The notes beneath the pieces were generated by a model. It was not told the DNA's origin. It ran no database searches and saw only the letters and a list, made by a program, of their open reading frames with translations. Source: Treponema sp. (lineage in GTDB: Bacteria; Spirochaetota; Spirochaetia; Treponematales; Treponemataceae). Taken from it: a DNA stretch of 56,321 bases. A program made the translations under genes and the position numbers. The stretch lies in assembly GCA_016286365.1 (NCBI GenBank), contig JAEESN010000018.1, positions 1-56,321 of the forward strand. Reading direction: 5' to 3'. Shown piece by piece: positions 25,122-31,864 of this stretch; within the stretch, counting starts at the first letter, position 1; each line of letters begins with the position of its first letter.

Positions 25122-25137
25122 TGTTTCACGTGAAACA
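25122..25137. promoter_or_regulatory. parS: parS site 2 (ParB-binding)
   Basis: TGTTTCACGTGAAACA, a perfect 16-bp palindrome identical to the consensus, 61 bp after site 1. Confidence 0.96.
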
Positions 25138-25186
25138 AGAGGTGGGTGAGTTTTGTTGTTGGGACGGGATGGTTTAGTAAGAGAGA

Positions 25187-25202
25187 TGTTTCACGTGAAA
25201 CA
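25187..25202. promoter_or_regulatory. parS: parS site 3 (ParB-binding)
   Basis: TGTTTCACGTGAAACA, a perfect consensus palindrome, 65 bp after site 2. Confidence 0.96.
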
Positions 25203-25397
25203 GAAAGAATGAGTTCCGGGATTGGAGCCTTGTCTGATGGGCTTAGGCCTTTAGGTTGGAGGTTTGATTCTTGTGAGTGAAGTGAACTGAATGTCAAGGG
25301 AATAGGATTGTGCTCTGAAAAATTGCTGTATGACAATCAGAAAATGTTCGCTGGTTTAAAAAGAAAAAGGGCAGAAGGTTTTTAGGATTTGAGATAG

Positions 25398-25413
25398 TGT
25401 TTCACGTGAAACG
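25398..25413. promoter_or_regulatory. parS: parS site 4 (ParB-binding)
   Basis: TGTTTCACGTGAAACG, 15 of 16 matches, with the same final G as site 1 and a similar GTTTGCCAGGG flank. Confidence 0.92.
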
Positions 25414-25450
25414 TTTGCCAGGGGTGAGTTGGTTTTGCGGGTGTGTGTTG

Positions 25451-25466
25451 TGTTTCACGTGAAACA
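25451..25466. promoter_or_regulatory. parS: parS site 5 (ParB-binding)
   Basis: TGTTTCACGTGAAACA, a perfect consensus palindrome, 53 bp after site 4. Confidence 0.96.
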
Positions 25467-25539
25467 GAGATTTGTGGGTTGAACGGCTAAGTTTTTATGA
25501 CAATTCAGAGGTCTGTTACGAAGGATGTAAAATTGGCTT

Positions 25540-25555
25540 TGTTTCACGTGAAACA
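25540..25555. promoter_or_regulatory. parS: parS site 6 (ParB-binding)
   Basis: TGTTTCACGTGAAACA, a perfect consensus palindrome and the last of the array, 89 bp after site 5. Confidence 0.96.
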
Positions 25556-25743
25556 CTCATCAGTTAAAAGAACGAACGTTTGTTAGTTTAAAGGCACTTG
25601 TGTTTTTTCAAAATATCAAAAAGGGCTTACTGGTTTGTGTTTGAATAAATTATTTTTCTGAAAGGTCAAAAGTTTTTGTGTTTCTAACTAAAATTTTTCG
25701 TCAGGCTTATGTGATTGTTGATGGTGTGTGAAGATTGACAGGA

Positions 25744-25791
25744 TATAATCAAACATACAATTGTTTATATAATCAAACATATAATTGTTTA
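25744..25791. repeat. Tandem duplication of a 24-bp unit
   Basis: Units 25744-25767 and 25768-25791 are identical except for one C/T difference. Each contains ATAATCAAACAT and ends AATTGTTTA, with the palindrome CAATTG in the first copy. The function is unknown; it lies between the parS array and the 3' end of the next gene. Confidence 0.75.
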
Positions 25792-25853
25792 GTTTAAGTC
25801 AGATTTTGGGACTACAGAAATATTTTATTTGTGAATCAATTTCCCATTCCAGT

Positions 25854-26390
25854 TTATTTATCTTTTTCATCTTTCTTTTTTGGAGGAAGCTGGTCGGGAG
25901 TGTAGGGTTTTGTAAATTTATAGAATTTTGGAGCTTTATAATGAATTGTCCATCCGCCGTTATAAAACTGGTTGTCGTTTACGGTTGGAGCAACAAAAAT
26001 TACATTAATTGGGTTATCTGAATCATATTCAAAAGTATTTGAGTTCCAGGCTTCTTTGTTTTCGGTATTTATATCGTAATGTTCATCTTTTGGTGTATAA
26101 ACAGAAATTTTATATTTTCCTGGCAGAATATTTATATGAAAAGCCATTCCACCGGTTAAATAATATCTTTTTTTGTATGCATGATATCTTCCGGGAATGT
26201 TTGCCCAGCTGTAAAAGGCGTTTCCACAGGAATATGTAACATCATTATTGTTTTCATCAAAAATCTGGATATAACAGCGGACTTCGTTCATGGGATGATC
26301 ATTTTCTGGTCTGTAGATTATTAAAGGAGTGATTGCAGCAAGTTTAGAGAAAATTGAGAATAACAGAACAATAATCAGTTTTCTTTTCAT
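25854..26390 (-). CDS. Secreted protein of unknown function
   Basis: The 178-residue product has an N-terminal signal peptide (MKRKLIIVLLFSIFSKLAA, cleavage near residue 19). The mature part contains two Cys residues (about 39 and 55) that could form a disulphide, a beta-sandwich-like run with LPGKYKISVYTPKDE, and a Lys/Asp-rich C-terminal tail. The domain resembles a carboxypeptidase-regulatory or PEGA-type beta-sandwich, but I cannot assign a family. It starts 11 nt after the preceding outer-membrane protein gene and is probably co-transcribed. Confidence 0.65.
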   Translation of the reverse strand: MKRKLIIVLLFSIFSKLAAITPLIIYRPENDHPMNEVRCYIQIFDENNNDVTYSCGNAFYSWANIPGRYHAYKKRYYLTGGMAFHINILPGKYKISVYTPKDEHYDINTENKEAWNSNTFEYDSDNPINVIFVAPTVNDNQFYNGGWTIHYKAPKFYKFTKPYTPDQLPPKKKDEKDK

Positions 26391-26401
26391 ATTAAATCAC
26401 A

Positions 26402-27376
26402 CTAAAAACGTTTTTCCCACGAAAGTCCTATTCTATTAAAAAACCATTCCCTTCCGGTGTATGTGAGGGAAAGTTCTTCGCTTTCTAAATTATGAGGTTC
26501 TTTAAAACTTCTCCTGCTCGATATTTCAAGAATTATAGATAAGGTGTTTTTTCTTGTAAGATTTATCTGTAAAAATGGAGAAAAAGTTATTGTTGTGAAT
26601 CCTCCGTTGAAGTTTGAATTATATTGTTCATAAACTGATGAATTTAAATATCCACGGAAATTTGTGATTAATCCGACTCTGTAAAGCTTTAGAGGAAGCT
26701 GATATCCGAGTATGATATTTGAATCAAACTGCCAACCGTTCGTTAATCCTGGGGAACATTGCCATATATAGATTGAATCATCTGCAAGATTGGTTAATCC
26801 GCGGTAAAAGGCTTTATAATCAATCAGCATGATTACGTGTTTCCAGTCGCCGGGTAAAACTGCACCTAAATCAAACATCAGGGCGGCTTTTATAAAATAT
26901 TCAAGGCAAACATTCCTGAAAGTTGATAATTTTTCGTATTGATTGGTATTTTTGTTATATTCATAAAGACTTTGTATATTTCCGAAATTCCATCCTAATC
27001 CGGCAGAAAAACCTGTCTGTAATTCAAAAAAAGGAACCGGAAGAAAAATAAAAGACTGTTGTGCACGGAATGTTACAGGAGTTAATTCTGCAGAAGTCTG
27101 AAAAAGAAGATTTGAAGTTTTAAAAAGCCAGTGATCACCAAAATTAATCGGGAGTAAATATGCTGCATTCCCTGTGATTCTAAAAACAAATAAATCATAA
27201 ATTCCTGTAATGGGAGCAAAATGAGCATCTCCGGGAACAAAATCACTTTTAGGATAATAGGCTGCATCGGTAACCAGATTAAACTGCCATTCTTTTGATA
27301 ATTCATTTTCTGCAAAAAGATTTACAGATGTTGTAATTAAAAAGAGAAAAATAAATTTCTGTAAAAGTTTTTTCAT
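26402..27376 (-). CDS. Predicted outer-membrane beta-barrel protein
   Basis: The 324-residue product begins with a signal peptide (MKKLLQKFIFLFLITTSVNLFA, cleavage near residue 22). The rest shows repeated amphipathic strands rich in Tyr, Phe and Trp and ends in WEKRF, with the terminal Phe typical of Bam-inserted barrels. No named family is recognised. An AGGAA box precedes the ATG. It is divergent from argA and followed by a small secreted protein gene, with which it may form an envelope complex. Confidence 0.7.
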   Translation of the reverse strand: MKKLLQKFIFLFLITTSVNLFAENELSKEWQFNLVTDAAYYPKSDFVPGDAHFAPITGIYDLFVFRITGNAAYLLPINFGDHWLFKTSNLLFQTSAELTPVTFRAQQSFIFLPVPFFELQTGFSAGLGWNFGNIQSLYEYNKNTNQYEKLSTFRNVCLEYFIKAALMFDLGAVLPGDWKHVIMLIDYKAFYRGLTNLADDSIYIWQCSPGLTNGWQFDSNIILGYQLPLKLYRVGLITNFRGYLNSSVYEQYNSNFNGGFTTITFSPFLQINLTRKNTLSIILEISSRRSFKEPHNLESEELSLTYTGREWFFNRIGLSWEKRF

Positions 27377-27529
27377 AAATATTCCTGTTCTTCAATTATC
27401 GGATTTAAAAAAGAAATGTGAAGAAAAATAATCAGCCGTAAAAACCCTCATATAAACATTTGCATATAATCATCCTATAAACAACATTTAAACATCTATT
27501 AAACATCTCTCGCATACAATTTGAGTTAA

Positions 27530-27538
27530 TGCTATAAT
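27530..27538 (+). promoter_or_regulatory. Extended -10 promoter of argA (leaderless arrangement)
   Basis: TGCTATAAT ends 6 nt before the argA ATG at 27545, so transcription should start at or within 1-2 nt of the start codon. No ribosome binding site is present. The string CTATAATCATCTTATGGCT is shared with the modF-like gene start. Confidence 0.6.
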
Positions 27539-27544
27539 CATCTT

Positions 27545-28873
27545 ATGGCTACAGTACAGAAAGCAGAAAGTATCCGTAATGTTATGAGATATCTTCAGAA
27601 ATTTAAGAATGCTCTTGTTGTTATTTATATCGACGACAAGATTATTAATTCTCCTCTTTATTCCTCTCACATAAAGGATATTGCTCTTTTGCATCAGGCC
27701 GGTCTGCAGGTTGTGATTATTCCAGGTGCCCGTTCAAGAATTGATCAGGTTTTGTCTGCAGAGAAAATCAAATGGGAATTCAATAAAAATATCCGCGTTA
27801 CAACAGACGAAGCAATGCCTCTTATTAAGATGGCTGCTTTTGATGTTTCCAATATTGTTATGACAACTCTTGCGGCAAACAACATAACTGCAATTATCGG
27901 TAACTGGGTTCGTTCAAGAGCTAAAGGAGTTATCAATGGTTATGATTATGGAACTGCCGGTGAAATAGATAAGCTCGAAGTTAATTCAATCAGGTCGGTT
28001 TTGAACAACGGTTTTATTCCAATCTTCCCCTGTATCGGCTGGAACGCTGTTGGTCATCCTTATAATATTTCTTCCATCCTTCTTGCAGAACAGGTTGCCG
28101 TAAATCTTAAGGCTGATAAGCTTTTCTTTATTATGGAAAACGGTGGTCTTAAGAAAAGTGATTTTAAGGTACCGGAAGGTGTGGCTGTTTCTTCTAGCGG
28201 TGAACTTGCTGCAATGGATATTCATCAGGTGGATGATTTTATCGACCTCAACAGCGATTCTATTAATAGAAACACGTCAGAAATCAATCTTCTTTCTCTT
28301 TTACGTACCGCCCAGGATGCATGTAATAACGGTGTTGCACGAACTCATATTGTAGACGGAAATGTTGATGGTGTTCTTCCTTGTGAAATTTTCAGTGATC
28401 TTGGTTCGGGCACGATGATTTATACAAACAATTATGGAAAGATCCGCCCGATGGTACAGACTGATATTCCGACTGTTCTTGGAATCATGCGCCCGTTCAT
28501 GGAAAACGGAAAGCTTCTTAAACGTTCAGAAAAAGAAATTGAAGTGCAGATGAACGACTTTATTGTTTATGAGCTTGATGGTGGTGTTCATGCCTGTGCT
28601 TCCCTTCACGTTTATCCAGATAATCAGGCAGAGATTGCGGCCGTTGCTGTTGATGAAAATTTTGCTCACATGGGAATTGGTCCAAAGCTGATTACAAATC
28701 TAATTGAACGCGCAACCAAATTAAAATGTAAATCAATTTTTATAATGACAACTCAGAGTGCAGACTGGTTTGAAACGCTCGGTTTTGTTCCAGATACGAT
28801 TGAATCTCTTCCCGAAGAGCGAAGAAAGATCTGGACAAAAGAGCATAATTCAAAAGTCTATAGGCTTAAGTAA
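27545..28873 (+). CDS. argA: N-acetylglutamate synthase (amino-acid kinase plus GNAT)
   Basis: It catalyses the first committed step of arginine synthesis, acetyl-CoA plus glutamate to N-acetylglutamate. The 442 residues contain an amino-acid-kinase-fold domain (about 20-280; IPGARSRIDQVL, GYDYGTAGEIDKL, GFIPIFPCIGWNAVG) that usually senses arginine, and a C-terminal GNAT domain (about 296-442; AEIAAVAVDENFAHMGIGPKLITNLIERA, DWFETLGFVP). This is the E. coli ArgA architecture. The start follows a -10 box by 6 nt, suggesting a leaderless mRNA. Confidence 0.93.
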   Translation: MATVQKAESIRNVMRYLQKFKNALVVIYIDDKIINSPLYSSHIKDIALLHQAGLQVVIIPGARSRIDQVLSAEKIKWEFNKNIRVTTDEAMPLIKMAAFDVSNIVMTTLAANNITAIIGNWVRSRAKGVINGYDYGTAGEIDKLEVNSIRSVLNNGFIPIFPCIGWNAVGHPYNISSILLAEQVAVNLKADKLFFIMENGGLKKSDFKVPEGVAVSSSGELAAMDIHQVDDFIDLNSDSINRNTSEINLLSLLRTAQDACNNGVARTHIVDGNVDGVLPCEIFSDLGSGTMIYTNNYGKIRPMVQTDIPTVLGIMRPFMENGKLLKRSEKEIEVQMNDFIVYELDGGVHACASLHVYPDNQAEIAAVAVDENFAHMGIGPKLITNLIERATKLKCKSIFIMTTQSADWFETLGFVPDTIESLPEERRKIWTKEHNSKVYRLK

Positions 28874-28951
28874 TAAAAGTTTCCCGGATAAAAAGTTTTC
28901 TGTTTTAAAAAGTTCTCGGATGAAAGTTAAAATAATATTTGTGGTGGAAAA

Positions 28952-30148
28952 ATGAAAGCTGTTTCTGTTGATGACTTAATCTGGTTTGGAAGAAATCTTG
29001 ACCATAAAGGTGTGCGTTATTTTGACTATTCTGCTTCGGGCTTTGAATTCTGTTTTACCGGGAAAAAAGCCATTGCTGATATTTTGAGTGATAGTGATAA
29101 ATGGAAAAAAAATAATCAGGCTGTTATTGGCGTTTTTGTAAAAGAAATTAAAAATGGAAATGCTTTTAATGGAGACTCGTTCTGGGAACTTGACGATGAA
29201 GAGCCGGCTCAGAGAATTTTTTTAAATAAACCAGAAAACCTGGTTATCCTTTTTGAAAGTCCTGTAGAAAAAACTGTAATCATCAAAGTTTTAAAATTGA
29301 GTGAAGTTGCCTTTGGATATGCGGGATTAAAAAACATAAAAATTGATGGCATATTAAACAGAGGAAAATCAGTTCCGGAAAAAACGAATGCCGGCGGCGG
29401 AAAATCTGTTTTAGAACAAATTAATACGGGCGGTTCAAAATCATCATCAGGGAAAAATAAAACATCCCCTTCGTCTAAAAATTTAAAAATAGAATTCATC
29501 GGCGACAGTATTACCTGCGGTTATGGAATCGAAGGTATTTACGAAAAAGATGTTTTTAAGACTAGCCAGGAAAGGGCAGATAAATCTTATGCTTTTTTGG
29601 CAGCCAGAGAACTTAACGCAGAATTCAATTTTGTTTCGTGGAGTGGAATAGGACTCATTTCTAAATATGTTGATGAATCAGTTGATGTTCCGGACACAAG
29701 TATAACCATGCCGCTTTTGTGGCCATATACAGATAAATCTTTGAGCCTTCGTCTTGGGCTTGAACCAGAGCTTTGGGATGAATCAAGATTTTCTCCGGAT
29801 ATTGTTGTAATCAATCTTGGAACAAATGATGCAAGCTTTGTTCGTGGTAAAGAAGAAAGACGGCTTTTGTATGTGAATGCTTTGCGTGTTTTTATTGAAC
29901 AGGTTCATGCTCGAAGTCCTAAAGCTAAAATTTGCTGCTGTCTTGGTGTAATGGGTCAGGATTTATGTAAGTCTGTAAAGGATGCGGTAAACTTATTCAA
30001 AAAAGATTTTCCTGGTGTAAAGATAATCGATGTAAAGCTTCCGCTCCAGAACGAAGAAAAAGACGGCGTTGGAACAGACTGGCATCCATCATATAAAACA
30101 CATAAAAAGATGGCAGATTTTCTTGTAAAAAAATTGAGCGAATTATAA
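28952..30148 (+). CDS. SGNH/GDSL esterase with N-terminal beta-sandwich, CE2-like
   Basis: The 398-residue protein has an N-terminal beta-rich domain (about 1-135), a low-complexity linker (about 138-175), and an SGNH hydrolase domain from about 178 with IEFIGDSITCGYG (catalytic Ser about 186), VVINLGTNDASF (Gly and Asn blocks) and GTDWHPSYKTH (His about 378). Carbohydrate esterase family 2 deacetylases have this two-domain form, so it probably removes acetyl groups from xylan- or glucomannan-type oligosaccharides. No signal peptide is seen, pointing to cytoplasmic action. The linker contains two 12-residue near-repeats (GKSVPEKTNAGG, GKSVLEQINTGG). A GGTGG box precedes the ATG. Confidence 0.88.
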   Translation: MKAVSVDDLIWFGRNLDHKGVRYFDYSASGFEFCFTGKKAIADILSDSDKWKKNNQAVIGVFVKEIKNGNAFNGDSFWELDDEEPAQRIFLNKPENLVILFESPVEKTVIIKVLKLSEVAFGYAGLKNIKIDGILNRGKSVPEKTNAGGGKSVLEQINTGGSKSSSGKNKTSPSSKNLKIEFIGDSITCGYGIEGIYEKDVFKTSQERADKSYAFLAARELNAEFNFVSWSGIGLISKYVDESVDVPDTSITMPLLWPYTDKSLSLRLGLEPELWDESRFSPDIVVINLGTNDASFVRGKEERRLLYVNALRVFIEQVHARSPKAKICCCLGVMGQDLCKSVKDAVNLFKKDFPGVKIIDVKLPLQNEEKDGVGTDWHPSYKTHKKMADFLVKKLSEL

Positions 30149-30150
30149 AA

Positions 30151-30208
30151 AAACCCCGGAGCCGATGTGAAGTGCACTTCTATGTATTACAAAAAAGCTC
30201 CAGGGTTT
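30151..30208. terminator. Bidirectional terminator between the esterase and the GH-A gene
   Basis: AAACCCCGGAGC (30151-30162) pairs with GCTCCAGGGTTT (30197-30208) with one mismatch. T-rich tails lie on both sides. The loop contains a perfect 12-bp palindrome GAAGTGCACTTC. Confidence 0.75.
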
Positions 30209-30225
30209 TTAAAAACTAATCAGTA

Positions 30226-31677
30226 TTAGTCTCTGTATTTTTTTGCCAGCTTCACCGGTTCATATTCTAGTCGTATTTTTGGCATGGCTGTTAGTGTTGT
30301 ATAACAGTTATAGAGTAAATCATCATTATTAGCTGTTTCGGATTTAGGATGATTTAAGCCATCCTGCGGCGGACAGAAAAGCTTGAGTTTTTTTACACAC
30401 GAATGTTTAATTTTATTTTCGAAGAAGTAAGGCATTAAATCTACGAAAGTAACTCCTTTTGCTTTATAAAAACTCCAGGAATCAAACTCTATAAGAAGGT
30501 TCATGTCTTTTAATTCATCCGGGAAATAAAGCTCAAAGAACGACGGTGTTTTTTTAATCTTTACATCAAGCTCAATTCCTTCTGCATCTTCTGCTCCCCC
30601 CCATCTTAAATCAATTGGGAGAGTTGCTTCTCCAAGAACTTGGGTTCCTTTAGAAAAATAATCACCATGAAGTTCTTTTCTGTAAACCGAAAGAATAGGC
30701 TGTTCGATTCCGATTTCTTTGTTGTTTGGATCTGTAATTTCAAGACCAAGGCGGCCGTCATCACGAAACTGATAGAGGGTAAAAGCCGAAAGCCATGGAT
30801 GTTTTTCTTTTTGAACAAGCTTCATAAAATGCTTCATCATGTAAGCCTGTTCAAAAGGATTTGTAACATCGCCATCGGCATTAAGTTCAGAAAGAACCAT
30901 CGGTTTATCCTGGCCGGTAATCTCTTTTAATCTTAAATAGGTTTTCCTGGCTTTTTCGTAAACTTTATCTACGTTATAGCATTCATAGTTTGAATTTTCT
31001 TTTGTAGCAATGTCGTTTGGCCAGCCCCAGTGGAGAGCAAGATACTGATCACCCGACCATATATCAGCTTTTTTATGAGCTTCCAGGAAGATATCTTCCA
31101 TTTCGAGCTTTCCGGTTTCTTCTATATACATTCCGGCGCAAAGAATCAGTTTGATATTCGGTGCGTATTCATGAAAAACATCGCAGCACATAACAAAAAA
31201 ATCTGCTACCTGCTGGTAAGGCGCTCTTCTTGAATAACAAAACCAGTTTCCGGTACATTCATGATTTATTCTTAACAGGAGTCTTCCGTAAGGTCTTAAA
31301 TCTTTTGCAATGGGAATGATGTCTTCTTTTTTTAATGTTGGATCTATTGTGAGGGAAAGAACAACATCCTGCCCGTGCATTCGGATATCCTTCATGTATT
31401 TAAAAGGTTCATCATCTAAAAGGTGTTCACGGCCGCCGCGATAAGGAAAATAATCTTCGTATGGATAATCCCAGGCAGATTTTGCATCCTTATAAACTGT
31501 AGAAACTCTATTGGGCCATTCTTTATCGTTCGGGTAATAAGTGTACATCAGGCTTATACCGCGGTGTGCCTTATTCAGTTTTCTAAACAGATAGTCCTGA
31601 TTAACATAAGATGCACGTTCGCTTCCGTCTCCAAGATCGAGTGAACATTTAGCGGGTGTAGTTTTAATCTTTGTCAT
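30226..31677 (-). CDS. Clan GH-A glycoside hydrolase-like protein (GH26-like)
   Basis: The 483-residue protein has a TIM-barrel domain (about 30-340) with two conserved Glu in clan GH-A positions: GRLLLRINHECTGNWF (acid/base Glu140) and KPMVLSELNADGD (nucleophile Glu264). The first segment most resembles GH26 beta-mannanases (RxxHExNGxWF). A beta-rich C-terminal domain follows (about 350-483). There is no signal peptide, so it likely acts on imported oligosaccharides in the cytoplasm. Family assignment is inferred from these motifs and not certain; the acetyl esterase next door fits the same substrate type. Confidence 0.7.
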   Translation of the reverse strand: MTKIKTTPAKCSLDLGDGSERASYVNQDYLFRKLNKAHRGISLMYTYYPNDKEWPNRVSTVYKDAKSAWDYPYEDYFPYRGGREHLLDDEPFKYMKDIRMHGQDVVLSLTIDPTLKKEDIIPIAKDLRPYGRLLLRINHECTGNWFCYSRRAPYQQVADFFVMCCDVFHEYAPNIKLILCAGMYIEETGKLEMEDIFLEAHKKADIWSGDQYLALHWGWPNDIATKENSNYECYNVDKVYEKARKTYLRLKEITGQDKPMVLSELNADGDVTNPFEQAYMMKHFMKLVQKEKHPWLSAFTLYQFRDDGRLGLEITDPNNKEIGIEQPILSVYRKELHGDYFSKGTQVLGEATLPIDLRWGGAEDAEGIELDVKIKKTPSFFELYFPDELKDMNLLIEFDSWSFYKAKGVTFVDLMPYFFENKIKHSCVKKLKLFCPPQDGLNHPKSETANNDDLLYNCYTTLTAMPKIRLEYEPVKLAKKYRD

Positions 31678-31783
31678 AATGAGAGTATAAGGCAGATGAT
31701 AAAAAATTAATAGGATAATAATTTATAAATGGTGAATAAATGTATTTATGATGATTTGTTTCTTCTATAAGTAATATTTTCAA

Positions 31784-31812
31784 TTGACTGTTATCCTATA
31801 AGATTGTAAAAT
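31784..31812 (+). promoter_or_regulatory. Predicted promoter of ppdK
   Basis: TTGACT (31784-31789), a 17-nt spacer and TAAAAT (31807-31812) precede the ppdK ATG by 52 nt. A TGGAG box lies before the ATG. Confidence 0.55.
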
Positions 31813-31864
31813 ATTATCACTATTTTTAAAGAATAAAAATAAAAAAAAATATGGAGTAAAATCA

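Larger units (their letters stand above)
24741..25853. other. 1.1-kb gene-free segment: DnaA boxes, possible sRNA, six parS sites
   Basis: No convincing coding frame occupies this stretch. From left to right it holds a gyrA 3' hairpin, an AT-rich block (about 24780-24900), a possible short RNA with a terminator, a DnaA-box cluster (24956-25056), six parS palindromes (25061-25555), an AT-rich stretch without recognisable elements (about 25560-25740) and a 24-bp tandem duplication (25744-25791). The sequence from about 25070 to 25750 is strongly richer in G and T than in C and A on the plus strand. Confidence 0.8.

Noticed and set aside
25097..25336. A 79-codon minus-strand open frame in the parS region
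   Set aside because: It is translated parS palindromes and G/T-rich spacer (VSRETS and FHVKH come from the parS 16-mer), with no start signal or family resemblance.
25061..25555. Regularly recurring repeats considered as a CRISPR array
   Set aside because: The repeats are 16-bp perfect palindromes identical to parS with uneven spacing of 53-211 bp, and there are no cas genes.
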